From CBDCWQ01 sp965223435 (GTDB lineage: Bacteria > Myxococcota > Kuafuiibacteriia > Kuafuiibacteriales > Kuafuiibacteriaceae), in NCBI GenBank assembly GCA_965223435.1, contig CBDCWQ010000020.1, positions 496,001 through 560,000 of the forward strand: 64,000 nucleotides of DNA, read 5' to 3'. Positions 10,108 through 19,004 of this stretch are shown piece after piece. Position 1 is the stretch's first letter, and every line of letters starts with the position of its first letter. The position numbers and the translations under genes were made by a program. The notes below the pieces were generated by a model that worked only from the letters and a program-made list of their open reading frames with translations, did no database searches and was not told the DNA's origin.

Positions 10108-13100
10108 CTAGCGCAGGTCGTAGACCTCGATACGGTCGACCGTAACGGCACCAACACCTCGGTAATAAACACGTGTGTCGATCTGGTGCCCGTCACGATT
10201 TGCCATATCGAAAATGACCCCCCGACACACGATTTGGCCATCCGCAAACGAGCTGTCAGGCGCCGCAGCCGTTACGCTATCATTTTCACCGAGAAGCTCG
10301 TTGGTTGTGGTGTCCCAAACCTCGAGGTTCGCAAAAGAACCCGTCCCAAACTCGCCGGTGGACACGCAAAACTGGGCCAATCGCCGGGTGTTGAAACCAC
10401 CCCCGAAGCTTGTCGAATCCAAGCCACGAACAAGGTATCCCTCGCTATCTCCTGGCGGTAATGCCCAGGGGCCGATTTCCGTTGTGCTTCCGACATCGGA
10501 TTGAAACCGTGGACCTTCCGCTTCGAAGACAAACCGACGGGGGTCCAATGGGCGGTCAAAAATAAGGATCTTATCCACCTTCAGATGACGATCGCCCTCC
10601 CAATGAACTCGAGCCTCAAGCTGGGCCCAATCGCCTTCTTGCAGTTCGAAATCCAGAACGAAGTTTCGGTACGTGTTCTGCGGAACCAAGTCGCGCCGTT
10701 GGATGTTCCGCTGCGCTAGCACTCTATTCTTATCCCGGTCGACAATATCGATCGTTGCAGCGACGGGGAACCCAATCGACCCGGGTGGGGTCTCATCGCT
10801 CAGCATTCGGAAAACCGCCCGTTTGTGACCCTCGCCCCAATGGGCAGCGTTTGGACCGAAAATGATGTAGCCCGCCGCATGGGTGCCCGGTAGAGCCACC
10901 CAACCGTCCGCATCAAGTTGACCCGAGTTATGCCGCAACTCGTTCGACTCGGCTTCGTAGACCAGGAGGTTGGGTGGAACCTCTTCTTCGAAGAGCATGA
11001 TTTGCTCCAAGCGGACGCGACCCACACCATGCCAGTACGCGAGCGCCTCGATGGTTCGTCCGGCTCGCCCGGTCAGGTCGAAGTTGAGTCCGAACGATTG
11101 ATGAATGCCGTTCCAGCGAAAGTCTTGGGCATAGAGCGTTTTGGAAGCCAGCAATGTATCTGCGGTCGCATCCTTCACCGAGAGTGTGACCAAGGGGGCT
11201 TCTCCGTCGACGTTCTGAAGAAAGGTGGTCAAGAGTCGAAACACAACGTGCTTGCGAACGCCCCCCAGGTCCCAGTCCGTGGCCTCTGTTTTCATGATGA
11301 CGCCCGCCCCGTCGGCCGCTTCATCCACGGCCCACTCCAACGGGGCTATCGGATCCGGAGTAAATGCTTGACCCACGGCGTGCGTCACGCCCGGCGAGTT
11401 TGGGCGATAGGTTCTGTGCGAAATGTCCCCCCGCACAACCTTCTCTAGGCGTACGTTGTCGATACGAATCCGGGTGGTGTTGCCGTGTTGATTCAACAGG
11501 TTTAGGAATACCCAACCGTCGCGAAAAGCATGGGCATCAAACAGCATTGAGACCTCGGTGTACCGGCCGAACGTCGGCCCAAATGACTTGGACCAAAGCG
11601 GTGCGCTGCCGTCGATGCCCCCGCGTATGCCAAGCCGAGCACTGAAGCGCCCGGAGCTTTCAGTTGAAATTTGCGCGGACAACCGGAAGAGTCCCTCCGG
11701 CTCAAGCTCGACGTATTGGCGAAGCTCGGCGCTCCCTTGCGGTAGATTCGATTGGACGTATCCGCTCCTCTGCCCCTTGTAGGCTATGTCCGCATCGGTG
11801 AGCTCGCCCGCTAAACCAGAAACCTTCCAGACTGTGGTTCCGTCTTCAAAACCTGGATTGGCGACTCGATTGCGATAAAGCAGTGCATCCTTATCCCAGG
11901 TGTCGATCGCGGCGACCAGTTCTGGAACACCTACCTTGTTCGAATCCGTGACAAAGAGTTCGGCCCAATCGGGTCCGCGAATGGAGTCGATCCAGGACTT
12001 ACTTTGAAGCATTGTGGTCGGTTCCACGCGATACCGAAAACCCCCCGTTCGATCCACATAGTCCGGTATGGGTTTGTAGCTGAAGGGGGGACTAGGAGCG
12101 ACGTGGGAGTGGCACTCGGAGCACAACTCGCTGCCTGGTTCAGGTCGGCCCGAGACTCGGCCCGATATGATATCGCTGAGCGTCTTCCCTTCAAGGTACG
12201 GCGCCGTTTCTTCGTTCATCGAATACCGGTCGACCGGCGTTGTCCAGGTCACGCAGGGGGAATGTGCAAGGCCCGACACGATGAAGACGTTGAGGCCCTC
12301 GGTCGTCGCGAGGACCAGTCGGTACGGCACGCAGCGACGTGGATTGCCACCGGTGAGCTTGAGAATACCCCGGCCACCCGGTGGAATGTCCTCGACAAAT
12401 GAGCCATTGACGACGATGTGCGGAACACCCAGTTCGGATGACAATATCTGTCCGCGCACCGCGGTCTCGGCGAGGAGGGTGGTACTGCCCGTATTGGACA
12501 CGCTGAGAAACATATCGCTAAACGGTCCGAGAAGAGGCGTGAAGGTCATTTCTCCGGTCAGATGAATCGCTGGTCCGCCGGTATAAACTGGCGGGACGGG
12601 CGGGAGGAAATTGAAGGTCACGGGAGGCACATCGGAGAAACCGTTGTGCGCGAAGTTGATCGTAAGGTTGCCGTCGGCCTTGCTGCACAGCCAGTCGCTC
12701 TTTTCATCTGCGTCGAAGTCGCCAACATTGATCTCTGCATCCTGCTGGCTACAAAAATCCATTACAAATTGCTCGCTGACCGTATCAAAACCGTCAGCCG
12801 CGTAGTTGATCGCCTGTTCCTCAGCGGTATGGCAGAGCAAGTCATCTTTTCCATCGCCATCAAACTCACCTACCAAGAGTTTCGAACCCTCCTGATGGCA
12901 GAAGTTCGTACGAAGTCGATGTTTCGTTTCCTTCTTTTTGTGCGTGAGATGATACATGCGATTCTTGTTCCGTAAGTGACACAGAAGGTCGTCCGTTCCG
13001 TCCCCGTCGAAGTCGCCGACAAAGAGCTCCGATCCTTGCTCGCGGCAAAAACCAACCCCCCAGTGCGGAAGCGTATGCCCGAACTCTTCTGCGACTTGGT

Positions 13101-13710
13101 TGACCCACTTGTGCCCGTGCTTATGACAAAGCAGATCATCTTTTCCGTCGCCGTCAAAATCGCCTACGTGAAACCTTGCGTATTCTTGGTGGCAGATGTT
13201 CTTGACCCAATAATCATTGGGTTCTCCGAACCCATCGACCGCGTAGTCGGCCCATTTGCGCTTGCGCTGATTGCAGAACAAGTCATCTTTTCCGTCGCCA
13301 TCGAAATCACCGGTGTAGAGGTCGGAGGCTGGATCCGTGCAAGGCGTTGACTCGATGGTTTGATCGACGGCACCAAGTCCATTCTCGGCGTAATCGATAA
13401 GAATGCGCTCCTCATCGGGCTGTCGGCACAGCACATCGTCTTGTCCGTCCCCATCGAAGTCACCTATGTGTCTGCTCTCGCAAATCGAACTGCCCTCTTC
13501 GGAGTTCGACGCGGGGCGTTGCGCGGTCGGTTCGTTGCTTGCGTTCAGCACCGAATAGGCTTCTTTGGCAGGCGGCTCCACGGTGGGGCCATCGCAGGAA
13601 ACCAAGAAGAAGCCCAAGACGGGCATCGCGGATCTTATAGGAAGGTGGAGGGAGCGGGTGCTTTGGTTCCAACGGGTTGGCCGGTTGGTTCGAGGACACT
13701 GGGTATTCAT
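10108..13710 (-). CDS. FG-GAP / carbohydrate-binding lipoprotein with a CxxCH site
   Basis: The start ATG at 13710 (MNTQ) has AAGGA about 7 bases upstream. Slightly longer in-frame starts exist. A lipobox (FLVSC, Cys about 39) indicates a lipoprotein. Residues about 85-340 contain six FG-GAP/VCBS-like repeats of roughly 50 residues with the calcium-loop motif GDFDGDGxDDLLC. A mixed beta region follows, with an isolated heme-type motif CSECH near residue 529. Residues about 615-760 look like a CBM4_9-type jelly roll (NPGFEDGTTVW ... RIRIDNVRLE). The remainder is three related beta modules, the later two opening YEAE or FEAE and ending KVDKIL(I/V)F or TVDRIEVYD, like CBM6/35-type domains. A surface calcium- and glycan-binding role is inferred. 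One CxxCH alone does not prove a cytochrome. Confidence 0.8.
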   Translation of the reverse strand: MNTQCPRTNRPTRWNQSTRSLHLPIRSAMPVLGFFLVSCDGPTVEPPAKEAYSVLNASNEPTAQRPASNSEEGSSICESRHIGDFDGDGQDDVLCRQPDEERILIDYAENGLGAVDQTIESTPCTDPASDLYTGDFDGDGKDDLFCNQRKRKWADYAVDGFGEPNDYWVKNICHQEYARFHVGDFDGDGKDDLLCHKHGHKWVNQVAEEFGHTLPHWGVGFCREQGSELFVGDFDGDGTDDLLCHLRNKNRMYHLTHKKKETKHRLRTNFCHQEGSKLLVGEFDGDGKDDLLCHTAEEQAINYAADGFDTVSEQFVMDFCSQQDAEINVGDFDADEKSDWLCSKADGNLTINFAHNGFSDVPPVTFNFLPPVPPVYTGGPAIHLTGEMTFTPLLGPFSDMFLSVSNTGSTTLLAETAVRGQILSSELGVPHIVVNGSFVEDIPPGGRGILKLTGGNPRRCVPYRLVLATTEGLNVFIVSGLAHSPCVTWTTPVDRYSMNEETAPYLEGKTLSDIISGRVSGRPEPGSELCSECHSHVAPSPPFSYKPIPDYVDRTGGFRYRVEPTTMLQSKSWIDSIRGPDWAELFVTDSNKVGVPELVAAIDTWDKDALLYRNRVANPGFEDGTTVWKVSGLAGELTDADIAYKGQRSGYVQSNLPQGSAELRQYVELEPEGLFRLSAQISTESSGRFSARLGIRGGIDGSAPLWSKSFGPTFGRYTEVSMLFDAHAFRDGWVFLNLLNQHGNTTRIRIDNVRLEKVVRGDISHRTYRPNSPGVTHAVGQAFTPDPIAPLEWAVDEAADGAGVIMKTEATDWDLGGVRKHVVFRLLTTFLQNVDGEAPLVTLSVKDATADTLLASKTLYAQDFRWNGIHQSFGLNFDLTGRAGRTIEALAYWHGVGRVRLEQIMLFEEEVPPNLLVYEAESNELRHNSGQLDADGWVALPGTHAAGYIIFGPNAAHWGEGHKRAVFRMLSDETPPGSIGFPVAATIDIVDRDKNRVLAQRNIQRRDLVPQNTYRNFVLDFELQEGDWAQLEARVHWEGDRHLKVDKILIFDRPLDPRRFVFEAEGPRFQSDVGSTTEIGPWALPPGDSEGYLVRGLDSTSFGGGFNTRRLAQFCVSTGEFGTGSFANLEVWDTTTNELLGENDSVTAAAPDSSFADGQIVCRGVIFDMANRDGHQIDTRVYYRGVGAVTVDRIEVYDLR

Positions 13711-14488
13711 CGACATTCCTTTCCATGACTCCGCACCTGATGACGGGGTCATCTCTACTTGGCATCAGCAATCCCCATGCCAACTCGAGTGGTCCAGGGT
13801 TTGGAAGATGGCCGTCGGCAGGGTGGCCGTCCGCGTAGGCAAAATCGGTAGCATAGCGAGCGCGGGAGAATCATGGAGGCGGAACTCATCGGTTCGATGT
13901 TCGGTCGGCCGACGGTCCAAGAGGGTCGACCGGCGTCCTTGGGAACTCAGCTCAAAGACTTGGGCGAAGGCTGGCGTTCACCCTGCTCCGACATGGGGAT
14001 GGTTGACTTTGATTCGCCGTAGGGATGCGCCGGGCAGCCAATCTTTTGGGGCCAGGCTCCTGACGTCTTTCATGGGTTCCGCTTATTCAGGGGCGGCCCA
14101 TGACGCCGCAACGGAGGAGCCATGAAGAGAACCCTATGGGTGACCCTTTTGAGCGCGATGTTGGGCCGTCATGCGATACAGCCCGGTGATCATTTCCGGG
14201 GGAGTGGTTGAGTGAACGGCGCCACTTGGATTCGATCCCGTTTCGAGCCCACTGCTCCCCTCGCTGTCTGATACGGACCAACGTAGGCTGATTCGGCCAC
14301 AAGATCAGGTGGCAGTTCACGCAACACCTATGTGACGAACCTCGTTCGAATCTACGCAACCTCGTGAAAACACGACGACCACCCGGCCGCATCAGAGTGG
14401 CTCCTCGTATGCTGAATACAGATCCAAACGAAGGCCAATAGAGGCTGAACGGACTCCTTCCGTCGTTACCAATCTCGAGGAGAGCGCA
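13711..14488. other. Divergent intergenic region
   Basis: About 780 bases lie between the divergent starts of the FG-GAP and beta-helix lipoproteins. It must contain both promoters, but I see no convincing -35/-10 pair, operator or structured RNA. Open frames here lack ribosome binding sites and family similarity. The only clear signal is GGAGAG just before the ATG at 14489. Confidence 0.4.
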
Positions 14489-17400
14489 ATGACCAAAAAT
14501 AGAGCTATGAGGCCGATGTCATCAAGAGGACACACGATAGGCACCAAGCGACAAACCCGCCCTGAAGACCTGGGACACAAGACTTGCCTGCAGGAGTCTC
14601 AATGGATGGGATCGACCGTAGCCGCCTCTTTACTTGTTTTTGTTGCTTCCATTTCCTGCGAACCGAACACCCAGGACTCCTCGGTAACCAGCGAGAACGC
14701 GGTAGTGAGCGCGGTAGAAATGGGTGCTTGGCTCCGCGAAAAAATCGAGTCCGCCGAAGACGGCGCCACGATTCAGCTGTCTCCGGGAACATACACCCTG
14801 ACGTCACCCATCGAAATCACCAAGCCGGTTCACCTGGTCGGCGAGTCTGGGATGTTTGAAACGGTGATTGATGCTGAGGGTGCCTACGCTTTTAGGATCA
14901 ATGCCGGGGGCAGTGGATCAAGTTTTCAGGGCATTACCATCCAGAATGCTACATCCCGTGGAATCTTCGCACAGGGTTCTCTAGCCGCACCGGTCTCAAA
15001 TCTGAGAATCCAAGACTGTCAGTTCAGGCACAACAGAATCGGATTCTTCGCCATCTTTGCGCAAGGTGAGATCAATCGCAACCTGTGGGTCGACCAGACC
15101 TTTCGAACCATGCAGTTCACAGGGTTCAAGGGCGAAATCGCCAACAATACTATCGTTCGAAGTCCTGGCATCCTTGGTTCCATCCTGGAGGGTACAAAAA
15201 TACACCACAACCTTATCGAGAACAACGGCGATGGTCCGGAGCTGGCCTATGGGATCGTAGTCAATTCAGGTTCACCCACCGTAGCGGTTCATGACAATTT
15301 GGTCCTTGGCCATGTGCGGGTACGTTTCGAAGCAAGAGGATCTATATCTCAAGAAGGCACATGGCTCACCAACAGGGCCCAAACATCGCCACTTCCCCTG
15401 ATGGGCCCAAAATATGCCCTGCAGACCATCGACACCCTCGGCTATGGGTATCCAAGGCCGTTGATCGTCGACCCGAAGGACCCGCAGGGACTCAGCGTGA
15501 GTGACGCGGTGGCTCAGGCTGAAGATGATGCAACGATTGTGCTCAAGCCTGGGACCCATTCTCTAGCGTCCGCCATCAAGGTCGCGAAGCCGCTTTCCTT
15601 TATCGGTGAATCGGGGATGTTTGAGACAGTGATTGATACCAAGGATATCTACGCATTCAAAATCGATGCCGCAGGGAGTGGATCAAGTTTTCAGGGCGTC
15701 ACCGTCCAGAATGCCAAATCCAGTGGAATCTTCGTACAGGGTTCTCTAGCCGTACCGGTCTCGAATCTGAAGATCCAAGACTGTCAGTTCAAAAATAACA
15801 GAATAGGATTCTTCTCCACCTATGCCCAAGGCGAGATCAATCGAAACCTGTGGGTCGACCAGACCTTTCGAACCATGCAATTCACGGGATTCAAGGGGGA
15901 GATCAGCAACAACACCATCGTTCGGAGTCCTGGAATTCTGGGTTCCATCCTGGAGGGTACAAAGATACACCACAACCTTATTGAAAACAATGGAGAGAGC
16001 CCGGAACTGGCGTACGGCATCACCGTGAGCTCAATCTCATCCCTCGTTCAGATCCATGACAACCTGGTCCTTGGACCTGTGCGTCGTCCTTTCGAAATGA
16101 GGGGAGCGATCTCGAAAGATATCGTCTCACTCACCAACCATCACCGAAGCAAACCTTTGTCGTTGAGCGAACCGAGATACGCGCGGCACACGATCGACAC
16201 TTTGGATCATGGGTATGCAATACCGACGGTGGTTTATCCAAATGAGACTAAAGGACTCTCCCTAGAAGATGCTATCGCTGAAGCAAAGGAGGGTGCTTCC
16301 ATCGTTCTGAAGGCCGGGACCCACATACTCTCGGAAGCCATCTCCATCGCGAAACCGATTCACTTGCTCGGTGAATCTGGTATGTTTGAAACCGTTGTCG
16401 AAGCAAAAGGATCTTCTGCCTTTGTAGTTAAATCCAGTGCAGGTGGTTCGAGTTTCCAAGGTCTCACGATTCAAAAGGCGAGCAACGTGGGGTTGTATGT
16501 TCAAGGCACTCCGAGCATTTCCCTCCGAGGTATCGAGATTCAAGACTGCCGATTTGTTGGCAACAGGATCGGATTGTTTGTGCGCGGCGCCCAAGCGGAA
16601 GTGCACCACAATCTTTGGGTCGACCAAACCTACCGTGGGTTTCAATTTTCGGCCTTTGAAGGCGAAATACGAAACAATACAATCGTCGGAAGTTCAGGCA
16701 TCTTGGGCTCCGTAATGGCCGGCACGAAAGTGCATCACAACATTATTTATGGCAAAGAGAACGATGCCGCGCTTCCGCTCGCAATCAGAGTCAGCAGTAC
16801 AACCTCCGAAAACCATGTCTACGACAACGTTGCTTTTGGCAACTTCTTGAGCCTTTTTCAAGAGAACTATGCAACACCCCTGAACGATGGTGTACGTACC
16901 AACGAACATCATCTGCTCCCGCCGGTCACGCTCCAAGGCCCGAAGTATGCGGACTTTTCATCCCTCTATCCGGGCCATGGCTATCAGGAGATGGACGGAA
17001 GCGTTTCCGTTTGTACCAAGGGGGCCGTGATGCGAGCTGTTCTGTCTCCGGGCGCAGAAGTCGAGCCATGTTCTGGCTTCAAAATCGTTGTGCCCGCAAA
17101 TGCGCTGCCGGCGGATACTGCCGTGTCTCTCAAGTTCGAAGCAGATCCGGCTTCGGAACAGGTTAGGGGAAAGGCAGTTTTTTCGGAGGGACTCGTCGGA
17201 ATCTTGCGCATGGAGCCATCGATGGAGTTTGCTGAGCCCTTGGAGTTTGCAGTACCCGTGACGCTTCTTGGGTCGGAGTCGCTGGGGGTTGAGTATTTGA
17301 CCTTTGTTGTCGATGACACGCATGAACCCAGTATTGAGCTCAGAGAAATGGACCGCTCCGTCATCCAGCTTCGTGTTCCCCATTTTTCTTCCATGACGAT

Positions 17401-18493
17401 TCATGACTGGTCGCGGTTGGACGCCGATGCGCGCGGCGAACTGTTGGAGTGGGCCGCTGATTTTTACACCTTTAGTCGGAGTCCTCCGCCGGGGGAGTGG
17501 CCACCAGAGATTTGGCCCTCTGGAAGGCCCTTTAAGGAGCCCACCATGGTCAGGAGTCAGGGTCGGGGAGACGGATGCAATACCGGCAATTGGGATCTGG
17601 GCATGAACAACGGGAGCGCGACTGGTGCCCATGCCCGATTCGGGCGACCTAACGAGATTGTGATCGATGGCGCTCGTGTGAGTCACTGCGTTCATGCCGA
17701 GTTCGACGAGTCTTTTTCGGGCCAGGTCGTGGTTCGGGCCAGGCAGCGGAACAATGTGTGTGATGGAGCGCTCCGATGTATTCTCTACAACGAAGAACAG
17801 TGCAGCAGGCAGATCGGTTTTTCGGTGTTTCATGCGCCCTATCACAGCTACAATGGCTACAACTATAATTTGTTCAAGCGGGTTGGTGACGAACAGCTGC
17901 TCTCCCGCGATTTTGAGACCTTCCGCTACGAAGTACCAGAGTCATCGCGTTTTGTTCTTGTCTGTCGGGGCGACTACGGCTCACAGAATATGCCCATGGA
18001 AATCGATTCGATCCTAACCCCACCAAGCGTACCGTGCATCAAGCCCTATTCTAGTGCCGCATGCAACAAGGAACGGCCGGGCTATGACTGTCCGGCAACA
18101 GAAGCTCAAATCGATGACCCGAATTTTTGCAACAGTTCTTCGTTTGATTCGGACAACTTTGAGCACTTTGGTACCTGTTATCGATGGGTTCAATCCGACG
18201 CCGACGCCCTAATGCCTCTTGTTCGCGGACAGCAGTGTTGTTACACCGACGGATGGGACAATGGTTCAGGATCGGTCGACAAGACCGGGACCGCTAAAGG
18301 AAAAACGGCGGACAACAGTTGCCGGTGGACGAAGAATCTCGGCCGCGTTCGTAAACACTGTTTGGAGGATGTGGAACTCGTTTGCCGGAATACATCGGAT
18401 AATGTCAAGGAGCATTGCTCATGCATGGCGGGCTGTCGGTTCTTTGATTCGAGGTGTAGTGGCCTTGGGTTCATTCCAGGGCTGAGGTTCTAA
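14489..18493 (+). CDS. Triple beta-helix lipoprotein with ZU5-like C-terminal module
   Basis: The ATG has GGAGAG 5-6 bases upstream. A long basic n-region precedes a hydrophobic stretch ending VASISC (Cys57), probably a lipoprotein signal. Residues about 78-830 are three copies of a 255-residue right-handed beta-helix module (pectate-lyase-like fold), each with GATIQLSPGTY-type opening, GESGMFETV, WVDQT(F/Y)R, NNTIV and ILGS motifs. No polysaccharide-lyase catalytic set is evident. From about residue 840 a single-copy part begins: a ZU5-like domain (GFKIVVPANALP ... RVPHFSSMTIHDWS) and a Cys-rich beta domain (VVVRARQRNNVC, RFVLVCRGDYGS, MEIDSILT). Both are clearly homologous to the C-terminal part of the lipoprotein at 54553-59241. 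The last 150 residues are Cys-rich and unrecognised. Surface binding or adhesion is inferred. Confidence 0.85.
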   Translation: MTKNRAMRPMSSRGHTIGTKRQTRPEDLGHKTCLQESQWMGSTVAASLLVFVASISCEPNTQDSSVTSENAVVSAVEMGAWLREKIESAEDGATIQLSPGTYTLTSPIEITKPVHLVGESGMFETVIDAEGAYAFRINAGGSGSSFQGITIQNATSRGIFAQGSLAAPVSNLRIQDCQFRHNRIGFFAIFAQGEINRNLWVDQTFRTMQFTGFKGEIANNTIVRSPGILGSILEGTKIHHNLIENNGDGPELAYGIVVNSGSPTVAVHDNLVLGHVRVRFEARGSISQEGTWLTNRAQTSPLPLMGPKYALQTIDTLGYGYPRPLIVDPKDPQGLSVSDAVAQAEDDATIVLKPGTHSLASAIKVAKPLSFIGESGMFETVIDTKDIYAFKIDAAGSGSSFQGVTVQNAKSSGIFVQGSLAVPVSNLKIQDCQFKNNRIGFFSTYAQGEINRNLWVDQTFRTMQFTGFKGEISNNTIVRSPGILGSILEGTKIHHNLIENNGESPELAYGITVSSISSLVQIHDNLVLGPVRRPFEMRGAISKDIVSLTNHHRSKPLSLSEPRYARHTIDTLDHGYAIPTVVYPNETKGLSLEDAIAEAKEGASIVLKAGTHILSEAISIAKPIHLLGESGMFETVVEAKGSSAFVVKSSAGGSSFQGLTIQKASNVGLYVQGTPSISLRGIEIQDCRFVGNRIGLFVRGAQAEVHHNLWVDQTYRGFQFSAFEGEIRNNTIVGSSGILGSVMAGTKVHHNIIYGKENDAALPLAIRVSSTTSENHVYDNVAFGNFLSLFQENYATPLNDGVRTNEHHLLPPVTLQGPKYADFSSLYPGHGYQEMDGSVSVCTKGAVMRAVLSPGAEVEPCSGFKIVVPANALPADTAVSLKFEADPASEQVRGKAVFSEGLVGILRMEPSMEFAEPLEFAVPVTLLGSESLGVEYLTFVVDDTHEPSIELREMDRSVIQLRVPHFSSMTIHDWSRLDADARGELLEWAADFYTFSRSPPPGEWPPEIWPSGRPFKEPTMVRSQGRGDGCNTGNWDLGMNNGSATGAHARFGRPNEIVIDGARVSHCVHAEFDESFSGQVVVRARQRNNVCDGALRCILYNEEQCSRQIGFSVFHAPYHSYNGYNYNLFKRVGDEQLLSRDFETFRYEVPESSRFVLVCRGDYGSQNMPMEIDSILTPPSVPCIKPYSSAACNKERPGYDCPATEAQIDDPNFCNSSSFDSDNFEHFGTCYRWVQSDADALMPLVRGQQCCYTDGWDNGSGSVDKTGTAKGKTADNSCRWTKNLGRVRKHCLEDVELVCRNTSDNVKEHCSCMAGCRFFDSRCSGLGFIPGLRF
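14700..16990 (+). repeat. Three tandem 765-bp coding repeats
   Basis: The anchor CCTGTGGGT/TCTTTGGGT (Leu/Asn-Leu-Trp-Val) occurs at 15082, 15847 and 16612, exactly 765 bases apart both times (255 codons). Copies 1 and 2 are nearly identical over long stretches (for example around 15088-15200 and 15853-15965), indicating a recent duplication or gene conversion. Copy 3 is more diverged. Confidence 0.85.
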
Positions 18494-19004
18494 GGGTGTG
18501 AGGACGACGTGGTGGGTTCGGTGAATCTTCGGTTCCATATAGTCCGCCGCGACCAGCGGTGCTGTCAACAGGCCAACTTTCTCGACATTCGGCGTCCCAA
18601 GCACAGGCACAGTCCACAACCAGGAGAACGGAATCTAGGTATCTGTACGGGGGTGAAGGGACAACTATTCGGCTCAGGTCTGCGAAGGAGCGGCCTGAGC
18701 AAAGAGAGGATGAGGATGAAGGGGGACTCCTGGCCCGGATCAACTGACGCGACGACAAGAATGGAGGTTGCCCAACACTTTCGCGGACGACGGGTCCTAA
18801 GTGAACAACTACGAACCGCTACAAGGGTGAGAATGTCGCGAAAGTGCTGTCGGTACACTTAGGATCGAGACGAGCGCTACGCATCCGTCGACCGACAGTG
18901 AAGCCAACACGCGCATTCGATGCCAGCGGAGGCTTGGCGGATTGCTCAACACTATGACCGCGAGGCCGCGTAGTGGAGGCCGACGAATAAACGGACAGCA
19001 CGGC
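18494..19004. other. Convergent intergenic gap, no gene seen
   Basis: This is a 511-base space between two stop codons facing each other. No frame here has a ribosome binding site or family similarity. It contains a 7-bp hairpin (arms 18672-18678 and 18694-18700) and the interleaved complementary segments at 18776-18863. No immunity-type gene for the giant protein is apparent. Confidence 0.5.
18776..18863. other. Interleaved inverted repeats with pseudoknot topology
   Basis: Segment A (18776-18785) is complementary over 10 bases to A' (18837-18846). Segment B (18796-18803) is complementary over 8 bases to B' (18856-18863). The order A-B-A'-B' is the arrangement of an RNA pseudoknot, not a nested hairpin. 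It lies between convergent genes and may act as a terminator or structured 3' end. Function is unknown. Confidence 0.3.

Noticed and set aside
13565..14125. 186-codon plus-strand ORF upstream of the beta-helix gene
   Set aside because: It starts inside the opposite-strand FG-GAP gene, runs through the divergent promoter region and lacks a ribosome binding site.
16958..17845. 295-codon minus-strand ORF
   Set aside because: Antisense to the ZU5-like region of the beta-helix lipoprotein, which is conserved in the paralogue at 54553.
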